DNA from: CALESS01 sp041741455
Lineage (GTDB): Bacteria; Chloroflexota; Anaerolineae; Anaerolineales; Anaerolineaceae
Direction of reading: 5' to 3'
Length of the DNA: 64,000 bases
NCBI GenBank assembly: GCA_041741455.1
Contig: JBGSJZ010000087.1
Span: 1 to 64,000 of the forward strand
Shown here piece by piece: positions 6,354-14,593 of the stretch; within the stretch, counting starts at the first letter, position 1, and every line of letters starts with the position of its first letter. The notes beneath the pieces are model-generated. The model worked only from the letters and a program-made list of their open reading frames with translations, searched no databases and was not told the DNA's origin. The position numbers and the translations under genes were made by a program.

Positions 6354-7817
6354 ATGAACCAGAAAAGTGGATCAATTGAAATTCCGCAGGTCAATCGACA
6401 GTTTCAGTGGAAATTGTTGCCAATTTTATTGGCCGTGCTGGATGGCGGGATGATATTTCTGGCGTTAAATTTGGCATTCTTAATTCGTTTCCGCCTGAAG
6501 CTGTCCATTTTCCAGGCAGAAGCTCTGGATTCACCAGCTTACTACACAAACCTGGAACTGGTGATGGTGGCGGTTAGTTTACTTTTATTCCTGGCAGCGG
6601 GCTTATACAATTTTCATAATCTTCTTGGAGGGATGAAGGAATACTCTCTTATTCTTAACAGCATTACTTTTTTAGTGATCCTGGTTTTGTTTGTGGCATT
6701 CTTGGCACCTATATTTATCGTTTCTCGTGGTTGGTTACTGTTAACCTGGGGTCTGGCAACAATCACCGTTGTATTAGGTAGATTTGTATTTCGACGATTT
6801 GTGTATGCCATGCGCAAGCGGGGTTGGTTCCTGAGGCGGACGATAATCGTAGGCGTCAACGAAGAAGGTAGGATCCTGGCTGAACAATTAACTGATACAG
6901 CCCACTCTGGCTGCCAAATCCTCGGATTTATTGGTGAAAGTGGTTCTAATGAGAATTTTCTGAATGGATATCCAGTCCTCGGCAATTTAGAGAAGTTGGA
7001 GATAATCTTGAGCGAGATGCAGGTGGAAGAGATAATCTTAACCACGAGCGCCTTAAGCCAGGAGCAAATCCTTTCTATCTTTCGTAAATATGGCGTGTCA
7101 AAGAAAATCACGCTGCGATTGTCTTCTGGCCTTTATGAAGTGATCACCACCGGATTGCAGGTGAAAGAATTAGCTGGAGTGCCGCTTTTCCGCATCAATC
7201 ATGTCCGCCTAACTGGATTAGATTTGATTCTAAAAAGCTTGATGGATTATGGGATCAGTTTGGTTATATTGATTCCTCTGTTGCCAATCATGATTCTCAT
7301 CTCGATCGCCATATTTTTAGACTCAGGTGGTCCAATCATCCATAAACGTAAGGTGCTGGGCGTTAATGGTCATCCGTTTTATGCCCTTAAGTTTCGGACC
7401 ATGTACGTCAATGGTGATGAAATGTTGGCGAAATATCCAGACTTAAAAGCTGAGCTCGAAGAGAATCACAAATTGAAGAATGATCCTCGCGTGACACGGG
7501 TTGGAGCCTTCTTGCGAAAGATCAGCCTGGATGAATTACCGCAAGTATTCAATGTGATCATTGGGCAGATGTCTTGGGTGGGACCAAGGATGATTTCTCC
7601 GGCAGAGATTGATGAGTATGAACAATCTGATATTAATTTGCTTACTGTCAAACCTGGTATCACAGGTTTGTGGCAAGTCAGTGGGCGATCTGATGTGACT
7701 TATCGTGACCGCGTTCGCCTGGACATGTATTACATCAGAAATTGGAGCTTTTGGTTGGATTTACAAATCCTGTTCCGCACAATTCCAGCAGTAGTGAATC
7801 GACGTGGAGCTTATTAA
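6354..7817 (+). CDS. Polyprenyl-phosphate sugar-1-phosphate transferase (WcaJ/WbaP-like)
   Basis: A membrane enzyme of about 487 residues that loads the first sugar phosphate onto undecaprenyl phosphate to start exopolysaccharide synthesis. Several N-terminal membrane helices and a nucleotide-binding-like middle domain (RRTIIVGVNEEGRILAEQL) precede a further helix and the cytoplasmic catalytic domain. That domain shows ALKFRTMYVNGDEM, SLDELPQVFNVI and KPGITGLWQVSGRSD. ATG 6354 is preferred; GTG 6342 is possible. A start at 6237 would begin inside the leader hairpin and is unlikely. The sugar (glucose, galactose or other) cannot be told from sequence. Confidence 0.9.
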   Translation: MNQKSGSIEIPQVNRQFQWKLLPILLAVLDGGMIFLALNLAFLIRFRLKLSIFQAEALDSPAYYTNLELVMVAVSLLLFLAAGLYNFHNLLGGMKEYSLILNSITFLVILVLFVAFLAPIFIVSRGWLLLTWGLATITVVLGRFVFRRFVYAMRKRGWFLRRTIIVGVNEEGRILAEQLTDTAHSGCQILGFIGESGSNENFLNGYPVLGNLEKLEIILSEMQVEEIILTTSALSQEQILSIFRKYGVSKKITLRLSSGLYEVITTGLQVKELAGVPLFRINHVRLTGLDLILKSLMDYGISLVILIPLLPIMILISIAIFLDSGGPIIHKRKVLGVNGHPFYALKFRTMYVNGDEMLAKYPDLKAELEENHKLKNDPRVTRVGAFLRKISLDELPQVFNVIIGQMSWVGPRMISPAEIDEYEQSDINLLTVKPGITGLWQVSGRSDVTYRDRVRLDMYYIRNWSFWLDLQILFRTIPAVVNRRGAY

Positions 7818-7887
7818 TCCATTCCGGTTGAGCAAGTTTAACCATGGAATGTCGAAATTTTTGTAAATATCAGGAGTAAGAGTTGGC

Positions 7888-8862
7888 ATGATCATTGTGC
7901 AAACCCCATTGCGGGTCAGTCTATTTGGTGGTGGAACAGATTTTCCTTCCTACTTCTTGTCTGAGGGTGGGTGTGTTCTGACGACAGCAGTGGATAAATA
8001 TATCTTTGTTGCCATCAAACAACGATTTGATAGCAAATTGCGGGTAGGTTACACCCAGACTGAGATTGTCGATCGAGTGGATGAAATTCAACACGAACTG
8101 ATTCGTGAGGCTTTTCGAACAACGGGCATAACAAGTGGGGTTGAAATTACCACCATGGGTGATATCCCGGCTGGTTCAGGGCTGGGTTCTTCTGGAACTG
8201 TGACGGTTGGCGCTTTACATGCCATGCATGCCTACAAGAATGAGCTGATTACAGTGGAACAACTGTCACAAGAAGCTTGCAAGATAGAGATTGATACACT
8301 AAAGAAACCGATCGGGATTCAGGATCAATATATCGCTGCTTATGGTGGGCTGAGGTTTATCCAATTTAACTCATCTGGAGTTGTGGAATGTGAAAGAGTA
8401 AACCTGAAACCATCCCTGAGCCGGAGGCTGAATGAAAGCCTCTTACTGTTCTTCACAGGTGTAACTCGTTCTGCAGATACCATCCTCGGCGAACAAAATT
8501 CAAATATTCATAACCATCTATCAATTTTACGTCGATTGAAGACGATGGCAGTGATAGCTAACGAGGAATTACAATCTGGTAATCTGGATTCTTTGGGACA
8601 TTTGTTACATGAAAGTTGGCAATTAAAAAAACAGCTTGCCAGTGGTGTGAGCAATGCCTCGATAGAGAAAGTTTACCTGCGGGCTAGAGAGGCTGGAGCG
8701 CTGGGTGGAAAAATTACAGGGGCAGGTGGTGGTGGGTTCCTGCTTTTCTATTGCCGACCGCAGGCCCGTGAACAAGTAAGAGAAGCGCTTTCAGATCTGC
8801 AAGAGTTGCCTTTTGAACTTGAACCAAATGGAAGCTCTGTGATTTTCAATCACAGACACTAA
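7888..8862 (+). CDS. hddA: GHMP kinase, HddA-like (D-glycero-D-manno-heptose 7-phosphate kinase)
   Basis: A 324-residue GHMP-family kinase. The N-terminus TPLRVSLFGGGTDFPSYF, the ATP loop DIPAGSGLGSSGT (about residues 93-105) and the C-terminal GGKITGAGGGGF (about residue 273) are family hallmarks. HddA makes heptose 1,7-bisphosphate for GDP-heptose. The next gene has a GmhA-like isomerase domain and a gmhB homologue follows, so three heptose steps sit together. The guanylyltransferase (HddC) is not in the window. A related sugar kinase such as a fucose or galactose kinase is less likely. Confidence 0.82.
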   Translation: MIIVQTPLRVSLFGGGTDFPSYFLSEGGCVLTTAVDKYIFVAIKQRFDSKLRVGYTQTEIVDRVDEIQHELIREAFRTTGITSGVEITTMGDIPAGSGLGSSGTVTVGALHAMHAYKNELITVEQLSQEACKIEIDTLKKPIGIQDQYIAAYGGLRFIQFNSSGVVECERVNLKPSLSRRLNESLLLFFTGVTRSADTILGEQNSNIHNHLSILRRLKTMAVIANEELQSGNLDSLGHLLHESWQLKKQLASGVSNASIEKVYLRAREAGALGGKITGAGGGGFLLFYCRPQAREQVREALSDLQELPFELEPNGSSVIFNHRH

Positions 8863-8900
8863 TCGATTATTCTTTGAAACTAAATATAAGCGAGGATGAA

Positions 8901-10073
8901 ATGAATTCAAATCAAGTGTACCTCAAGAAATTTCAGGAAGCAGTGGATCGAGTAGATTTTTTCCTGGTCGATACCTTGATAGACTGGCTGCATGATGCTC
9001 GGTTAAATGGAAATCAGGTATTTCTCATGGGTAATGGTGGAAGCGCTTCAACCGCTTCTCACTTTGCCTGCGACTTGGCGAAAGCAACCCGCTGCCCTGG
9101 CTGGCCTAGTTTTCGGGTGATCGCCCTGACTGATAACATGGCGATCTTCTCTGCTTACGCCAATGATGAAGGCTATGAAAATGTGTTTGCCAATCAACTG
9201 GCAAATTTTGTTAGACCGCAGGATATTGTGATTGCAATTTCTGGAAGCGGCAACTCCATGAATGTTGTGCGAGCGATTCAACTGGCAAAATCATGTGGTG
9301 CGCGCACGGTTGGGATGACGGGATTTGATGGAGGTAAGGTTGGTCAAATGGTCGACCTGAATGTTCATGTTCCATGCCAACAGATGGAAATTGTTGAGGA
9401 TATCCACCTGATGATGGAACATATGGTTGCATATGCATTAAGGCAGATTACCATGACAGGAAGTGTTGAAATCGAGGAATCTGAACTGACCAAAGCTGAA
9501 CTTCCCGCTCCTGTTTACAGACCGGCAACAATGCAGACGATTCAAGGGACTGTTGTGGATGATCCAATAGCTTTGTTGACCAACCTTTCCTCTGAAATGG
9601 CAGAACAGTTTGATTTACACGGATTACTGGTGCGGGCGATGCAAATTACCCTCACCTTTGTCCGAGCTTCCAGTGGAACGATCATTGTCCTCAATGAAGA
9701 TGGAAAGGTAGTGGACGGAGCATTAGCCTTGGGTGGGCAGGTGGTCGAGCATCCGATCCAACGCTTGGTTGAGATTTTTAGCCACGGTTTGGCAGGCTGG
9801 GTGGTGAAAAACAGAGAAGCTGCGCTGATTGAAAGCACACTCGATGATCCCCGCTGGATGCAACGGGAATGGGAGGATAAGCAGAAAGATTCCCGCTCTG
9901 CAATCAGTGTGCCATTGATGACCCCGGAACGAGTGGTAGGTGTGGTAACGCTGGTTCACCCGGAGCCTGGTCATTTCCGCATGGAGGATATGGCACTGTT
10001 AATAGCGGTATCCCAAATGATCTCTTACTCGTTTAAAGTAAGTGGCATCGTGAACGAGACTCCGGGCTCATAG
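8901..10073 (+). CDS. SIS-domain sugar isomerase (GmhA-like) fused to a GAF domain
   Basis: A 390-residue fusion. Residues ~1-195 form a sedoheptulose-7-phosphate isomerase-type SIS domain with MGNGGSASTASHFACDLAKA and ISGSGNSMNVVRAI. Residues ~215-385 form a GAF domain (LVRAMQITLTFVRASSGTII to ISVPLMTPERVVGVVTLVHP), normally a small-ligand or signal-sensing fold. GmhA proteins are usually about 190 residues, so the GAF half is an addition. ATG 8901 is chosen after GAGG; a TTG at 8874 is less likely. The stop overlaps the convergent gmhB by six bases. The GAF part may tune heptose supply, but no ligand can be inferred. Confidence 0.85.
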   Translation: MNSNQVYLKKFQEAVDRVDFFLVDTLIDWLHDARLNGNQVFLMGNGGSASTASHFACDLAKATRCPGWPSFRVIALTDNMAIFSAYANDEGYENVFANQLANFVRPQDIVIAISGSGNSMNVVRAIQLAKSCGARTVGMTGFDGGKVGQMVDLNVHVPCQQMEIVEDIHLMMEHMVAYALRQITMTGSVEIEESELTKAELPAPVYRPATMQTIQGTVVDDPIALLTNLSSEMAEQFDLHGLLVRAMQITLTFVRASSGTIIVLNEDGKVVDGALALGGQVVEHPIQRLVEIFSHGLAGWVVKNREAALIESTLDDPRWMQREWEDKQKDSRSAISVPLMTPERVVGVVTLVHPEPGHFRMEDMALLIAVSQMISYSFKVSGIVNETPGS

Positions 10074-10631
10074 AATTGTTGTGAAGTTTGGAGGAAAATG
10101 GGCAATTGTATCTGCCAGGGAATCGAATACCAGGAATGGGGCGAGGTTCACCGCGCTGGCCAGTTTAAGCTGGACGGCGCCCCGACCGGTGCGAACCAGG
10201 ATGCGGGTACCTACACCCGCATTTTGGGCTGCCTGCAAATCAGTGACCGCATCGCCCACGCAGATGGAGTTTGCCAGGTTCAAATGATAGCGTTCAGCCG
10301 CTTGCAGGAAGAGCCCCGGGGCTGGTTTTCGGCAGGAGCAGGTGTCTTGCGGGGCGTGGGGGCACAAAAAAGTGTCATCCACCCGGCCGCCAGCCATTTG
10401 GATGCCCTGCAATACAAATTCGTGAATATCCAGGGCTTGCTGCAGGGTGAGAATACCCCGGCCAACCGCAGATTGGTTGGTGACCAGGATGATTTTAAGC
10501 GGGGAGTACCGCAATTGTTGCAAGGCAGCCAATGCCTGCGGCAGGAAGATAACTTCCTCCAAGCTGCGTACATAATCGGGTTGGTTTTCGATTACCACCC
10601 CGTCGCGGTCAAGGAATAAGGCCTGTGTCAT
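10068..10631 (-). CDS. gmhB: D-glycero-D-manno-heptose 1,7-bisphosphate 7-phosphatase (HAD family)
   Basis: A 187-residue HAD phosphatase. FLDRDGVVIE holds the catalytic DXD, LVTNQSAVGRG is motif II, and VGDAVTDLQAA is motif IV. CPHAPQDTCSCRKP is the zinc loop typical of GmhB and histidinol-phosphate phosphatases. With the HddA-like kinase and GmhA-like domain it completes heptose 1-phosphate formation. It is the only - strand gene inside the glycan locus. A TATAAT lies so close to the start codon that the mRNA may be leaderless. Confidence 0.88.
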   Translation of the reverse strand: MTQALFLDRDGVVIENQPDYVRSLEEVIFLPQALAALQQLRYSPLKIILVTNQSAVGRGILTLQQALDIHEFVLQGIQMAGGRVDDTFLCPHAPQDTCSCRKPAPGLFLQAAERYHLNLANSICVGDAVTDLQAAQNAGVGTRILVRTGRGAVQLKLASAVNLAPFLVFDSLADTIAHFPPNFTTIL

Positions 10632-10637
10632 ACGCTG

Positions 10638-10643
10638 ATTATA
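10638..10643 (-). promoter_or_regulatory. -10 element giving a leaderless gmhB transcript
   Basis: A perfect TATAAT on the - strand (10643-10638) ends only six bases before the gmhB ATG (10631), so transcription would begin at or next to the start codon. No good -35 is visible at 17 bp and no Shine-Dalgarno sequence precedes the ATG. Confidence 0.5.
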
Positions 10644-10669
10644 CCCCAGCCCCCAAAAAGTCTGCCGGC

Positions 10670-11386
10670 ATGAGCCTGTATATCCAGCGCCAGGCGGCTA
10701 ACCCGGCGCGCTACTGGCTGGAACAGACCCTGTTCTTCCTGGCGGGTTGGGTTCCCACCGTGCTGGGGATTGGACTGCGGGCAATCCTGTATCGACTGAT
10801 CCTCAAGATGGATGGGATATCCGCTATTGAACGGAATGTCCGGCTTCGCTATGCCAGCAACATTCACCTGGGCAAGGGTGTGTACCTGGATGAAGGTGTT
10901 TATTTGCATGCCTGCCCCCAGGGAATTACAATAGGTGACGGCACTTTTGTGATGCATGGTGCGGTGCTGCATGTTTATAATTTTCGTGGGCTGCCGCATG
11001 GCGGCATCCAGATTGGCCGCGATAGCCTAGTGGGTGAATACACAGTCATCCGCGGGCAGGGCGGTGTATCCATTGGCGACCGGGTGTACACATCACCTCA
11101 TACTCAATTGCTGGCCGTCAACCATGTTTATGACGACCCGGAGCGGCCTTTCACCGACCAGGGCATCACTGCCGAAGGGATTGTGGTCGAGGATGATGTC
11201 TGGCTGGGGTCTGGTTGTATAGTGACTGACGGCGTGCGGATAGGCAAAGGCTCGGTGGTGGCGGCCGGGGCTGTGGTGACCAAGGATGTTCCGCCCCATT
11301 CAGTCGTTGGCGGCATTCCCGCCCGGTTGATCAAGACCATTAGCAAGGATGGTGCCAAACCATCTGACAGGCAAGTGTTTTTTTAA
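10670..11386 (+). CDS. Left-handed beta-helix (hexapeptide) acyltransferase
   Basis: About 238 residues. An N-terminal hydrophobic segment (about residues 20-45) is followed by hexapeptide repeats (NIHLGKGVYLDEGVYL, ITIGDGTFV, VSIGDRVYTSPH) and the usual closing VVAAGAVVTKDVPPHSVVGG. Such trimeric enzymes move acetyl or other acyl groups from CoA to sugars. The loop HTQLLAVNHVYDDPERPF resembles maltose O-acetyltransferase/WbbJ-type enzymes. ATG 10670 is used because an upstream GTG (10625) would overlap divergent gmhB. It probably O-acetylates a glycan precursor. Confidence 0.85.
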   Translation: MSLYIQRQAANPARYWLEQTLFFLAGWVPTVLGIGLRAILYRLILKMDGISAIERNVRLRYASNIHLGKGVYLDEGVYLHACPQGITIGDGTFVMHGAVLHVYNFRGLPHGGIQIGRDSLVGEYTVIRGQGGVSIGDRVYTSPHTQLLAVNHVYDDPERPFTDQGITAEGIVVEDDVWLGSGCIVTDGVRIGKGSVVAAGAVVTKDVPPHSVVGGIPARLIKTISKDGAKPSDRQVFF

Positions 11387-11402
11387 CAGAAAGGGAACAA
11401 GC

Positions 11403-12614
11403 ATGACCAAATTGACCGTTGTCATCCCGGCCTATAACGAAGAAAATGGCATCACCGAGATCATGAACCGGACGCTTGCTGTGCGCGAGGCATTGCGCAA
11501 TGTGGGCGTGGAGGAATTCGAACTGCTGGTAGTGAACGATGGCTCCCGGGATAAGACCCGGGAGATAGCAGAAGAAATTGCAGCGGGCGATTCACATGCC
11601 CGGGTGATTACCCAGGTAAATCGGGGCTATGGAGGGGCGCTCAAGACCGGTTTCAGCCAGGCAACCGGCGACTTGATCGGTTTCCTGGATGCGGATAGCA
11701 CCTATCCACCGGAGTATTTTCCGCAACTGTGTACGGCGGCCATGAAAGGCGCAGACCTGGTGATTGGCTCTCGCATGGCTGGCGAGGAAAGCAAAATGCC
11801 CTTGGTGCGGCGCATCGGGAACATGTTGTTTGCTTCGCTGCTCAGCTTGCTGGGCTGGCAACGGGTGACGGATTCAGCGAGCGGAATGCGGGTATTTAAG
11901 CGCAGCGCCATGGAGCAGATGTATCCACTGCCAAATGGTTTGAACCTGACGCCCGTGCAAAGCACGCGAGCCATCCAGGAAGGATTGAAAGTGGTGGAAG
12001 TGCCGATTCCGTATTCGGAACGGGTGGGGCGTTCCAAACTTAGCGCCATTCGGGATGGGAGCATCTTCCTTCAGTCCATGGTCTGGACGGCAATGGCCTA
12101 CAACCCGGTGAGAATCCTGGGCGGAGTGGGGTTGGCCGGAGTGTTGGTGGCTGTGCTGGTTGCCCTTGGATTGATCATTTCCCGCTTGAGCGGTATCACC
12201 GAGCTGGGACCGTGGGGAGTGGCGGCCTTGTTCTTCGGCATGGTTAGCGGGGTGGGCGGGATCAGCGTATTTGCTTTTGGCGCCACCTTCAACTACCTGG
12301 TGTCGCTATTCTATGATCAGCCGATCCGGCAGGGTGTGTTTGGCAAACCCGTCTTCAAGCAACCTTTGGAGCGGTCGTTTGGCTGGTTGGGTTTCTTACT
12401 GCTGGTGGTGGGGACGCTGGTGTTGATCATCAGCCTGATATTCGGGATCGCCCAGGGCGATGTACCCCGCATGTGGTTATACCTGGTGGGCTCCGCCCTG
12501 TTTGCTTTGATGGGTGTCCAAATGATGATTTACTGGGCGCTAATGCGCGTGCTGGCCGAATTGAGCCAGCGCGAGGAACAGGTGCAACAAGACCTGGATG
12601 CACCTGTTATTTAA
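11403..12614 (+). CDS. Family 2 glycosyltransferase with C-terminal membrane domain
   Basis: 403 residues. The N-terminal GT-A domain starts TKLTVVIPAYNEENGI and holds LLVVNDGSRDKT and the DXD-type FLDADSTYPPEY. The C-terminal third has about four transmembrane helices. This layout matches polyprenol-phosphate glycosyltransferases (DPM1/GtrB/ArnC type), which make lipid-linked sugars for GT-C enzymes acting outside. Five GT-C-like proteins lie downstream (30-38 kb) and could use its product; that link is inference. Confidence 0.86.
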   Translation: MTKLTVVIPAYNEENGITEIMNRTLAVREALRNVGVEEFELLVVNDGSRDKTREIAEEIAAGDSHARVITQVNRGYGGALKTGFSQATGDLIGFLDADSTYPPEYFPQLCTAAMKGADLVIGSRMAGEESKMPLVRRIGNMLFASLLSLLGWQRVTDSASGMRVFKRSAMEQMYPLPNGLNLTPVQSTRAIQEGLKVVEVPIPYSERVGRSKLSAIRDGSIFLQSMVWTAMAYNPVRILGGVGLAGVLVAVLVALGLIISRLSGITELGPWGVAALFFGMVSGVGGISVFAFGATFNYLVSLFYDQPIRQGVFGKPVFKQPLERSFGWLGFLLLVVGTLVLIISLIFGIAQGDVPRMWLYLVGSALFALMGVQMMIYWALMRVLAELSQREEQVQQDLDAPVI

Positions 12615-12649
12615 CCGTAGAAGGATGCAACATATATTGGAAGGTAAAA

Positions 12650-14293
12650 ATGTCTGAGAATTCGAATCCCCCAAGATCTGAAAATAAGGGCACTGCCCGA
12701 TTGGTGAATGTACGCATGGCAAATTTCCCCACGGCGGATGATGCAGTTCGCCAGGCGCGGGAAGCGATGCCAATCTCCCCGGACAAGGTGGATATTTTAC
12801 TGGTGAACCCACCTGCGCCGGACGGCGGTATCTGGATCCGCTCACAGCATCGGGTAGGCCGACGTTCGCGTGAAAACATGATCTGGCCACAAGTATCCCT
12901 GGTACAGATGGCTGCCATGCTGCATCCGACGTATAAGGTGAAAGTGATCGATGCTATCGCGGAACGGATGGGCTGGAAGGAATTTGAACGCCAGTTGGAT
13001 CGTTTCCAGCCGAATTATTACCTGACCCAGGTAACGGCACCCACCCTGCAGAACGATATGTACGGAGCGTTCCTGGCGCGAGCGCGCGGCGCAAAGACAA
13101 TTGCCTTTGGCACGCACGTCACCCCCATCCCGGTTGAAACGATGCTGGCCTTCCCGGCCCTGGATTTTATCCTATACGGAGAGCCGGATTTAAGCATCCG
13201 GGATTTGCTGGATACGCTTGAAAACCGTGCCACAGAACGACCACCGGAAATCCAAAAGATGTTTGACCGGGAAACGGCCTTCCGCACCTCGATGAAGATC
13301 GAGACCGAGGGGCTGGGTTCGGTGCTTGGGATTGTGTGGCGCAAGGGTGACGAGATCATCCAAAACATGGCCAGGCCATTTGTTGAGCTGGATGATTTGC
13401 CGATCCCGATGCATCACCTGCTCCCGTTGCAGACTTACAAGATGCCGATGATGAAGGGCCCGTTCACTTTTATTGTCTCCAGCCGCGGCTGCCCCGCGGG
13501 CTGCACTTTCTGCATTAAACACGTCTCGTATCAATTCGGGGTGCGGGTACGCTCGGCGGCAAAAATTATGGAAGAACTCTGGATTTTGAAGAAGCTTGGC
13601 ATTTCCAACATCCACATGTACGCGGATTTGTTCACCGTCAACCGTGACCAGGTGGTGGAACTCTGCAATATGATGATTGACCAGAAGATTGGCATCAAGT
13701 GGACCTGCAACAGCCGGGTTGATTATGTGGACGAAGAAATGTTGAAGCTGATGCGCAAGGCCGGTTGTTGGTTCATCTCCTGGGGTTTGGAGAGCGCAAA
13801 TCCGGATATCTTGAAGCATGCCCACAAGGGCATCACCCCTGAACGGGTGCGCAAGGCCCTGCTTTGGTCGAATGGGGCTGGCATCAAGAATTGGGGCTAC
13901 TTCATCATTGGATTGCCCGGTGAAACGGAAACCACCATCCAGGAAACCATTACCTACGCCAAGTCCTTGCCCCTGGATATTGCCCTGTTCCACATCGCTG
14001 CACCCTACCCTGGTACCCCGTTCTTCTTTGAAGTGGTCAAAGAGGGCTGGTTCCGCAAGGGAACTCGTTGGGAGCAGGTGGATATGGACAAGGAAACAGT
14101 GTTGGACTACCCAGACCTGCCACGGGATCGCCTGATGTACTGGCAGAAACGTGCTTTTCGGGAATGGGCGTTCCGGCCCGGCCCGATGTTCACCTATTTG
14201 AAGATGCTTTTATCAGACCCGAGCACGTTCAAATCAGCGCTGAGTGTTGGATTGCAGCATTTGAGCTGGCAGGCTGAGAAGGCTGAAAAATAA
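12650..14293 (+). CDS. B12-binding-domain radical SAM protein
   Basis: 547 residues. The N-terminal part (VDILLVNPPAPDGGIW onwards) resembles the cobalamin-binding domain that precedes many radical SAM proteins. The radical SAM core has CPAGCTFC (Cys281, Cys285, Cys288) binding the 4Fe-4S cluster, and includes GLPGETETTIQETI and HIAAPYPGTPFF. Such enzymes methylate or rearrange unreactive carbons. ATG 12650 follows GGAAGG. It heads a tight run with ACP, AMP ligase, amidotransferase and NadE-like genes, so it probably acts on a carrier-bound or lipid/sugar intermediate of surface-glycan synthesis. The substrate is unknown. Confidence 0.87.
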   Translation: MSENSNPPRSENKGTARLVNVRMANFPTADDAVRQAREAMPISPDKVDILLVNPPAPDGGIWIRSQHRVGRRSRENMIWPQVSLVQMAAMLHPTYKVKVIDAIAERMGWKEFERQLDRFQPNYYLTQVTAPTLQNDMYGAFLARARGAKTIAFGTHVTPIPVETMLAFPALDFILYGEPDLSIRDLLDTLENRATERPPEIQKMFDRETAFRTSMKIETEGLGSVLGIVWRKGDEIIQNMARPFVELDDLPIPMHHLLPLQTYKMPMMKGPFTFIVSSRGCPAGCTFCIKHVSYQFGVRVRSAAKIMEELWILKKLGISNIHMYADLFTVNRDQVVELCNMMIDQKIGIKWTCNSRVDYVDEEMLKLMRKAGCWFISWGLESANPDILKHAHKGITPERVRKALLWSNGAGIKNWGYFIIGLPGETETTIQETITYAKSLPLDIALFHIAAPYPGTPFFFEVVKEGWFRKGTRWEQVDMDKETVLDYPDLPRDRLMYWQKRAFREWAFRPGPMFTYLKMLLSDPSTFKSALSVGLQHLSWQAEKAEK

Positions 14294-14318
14294 ACTGCAG
14301 TTGTTGAGGAGGAAGTTC

Positions 14319-14576
14319 ATGCCGAGTGAGATTGAAGCGAAGATTCGCAAGTTCATCGCTGAGACGATATTGTTCAGTTCCGACGGGTACCCGTATCCGG
14401 TAGATGCATCGTTCCTGGAGAATGGTATCGTCGACTCGATGAACATCATGGAGATCGTCATGTTCGTCGAAGAGCAGTTTGGGATCAAAGTGGAAGATAA
14501 CGAAATCACCCCAGAACACTTTGATTCTGTGCAACGGATCACTCGGTTTGTTCAGGGGAAGCAAACTCCGGTCTAA
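14319..14576 (+). CDS. Acyl carrier protein
   Basis: 85 residues. The segment FLENGIVDSMNIMEIVMFVEEQ carries the DS(M) motif in which the serine receives 4'-phosphopantetheine. It is acidic and about normal length. It starts 25 bp after the radical SAM gene behind a strong GAGGAGG and is followed 17 bp later by an AMP-forming ligase, its likely loading enzyme. It is probably a dedicated carrier for a small acid used in glycan or lipid decoration, not the fatty-acid housekeeping ACP. Confidence 0.9.
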   Translation: MPSEIEAKIRKFIAETILFSSDGYPYPVDASFLENGIVDSMNIMEIVMFVEEQFGIKVEDNEITPEHFDSVQRITRFVQGKQTPV

Positions 14577-14593
14577 GAAGGAAGGAGTACCCC

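Noticed and set aside
10098..10619. + strand open frame opposite gmhB
   Set aside because: gmhB on the - strand has complete HAD motifs and a zinc loop; the + strand product is low-complexity.
13190..13993. Long open frame on the - strand (267 codons)
   Set aside because: It is antisense to the radical SAM gene, has no recognisable domain, and arises from the codon pattern of the real gene.
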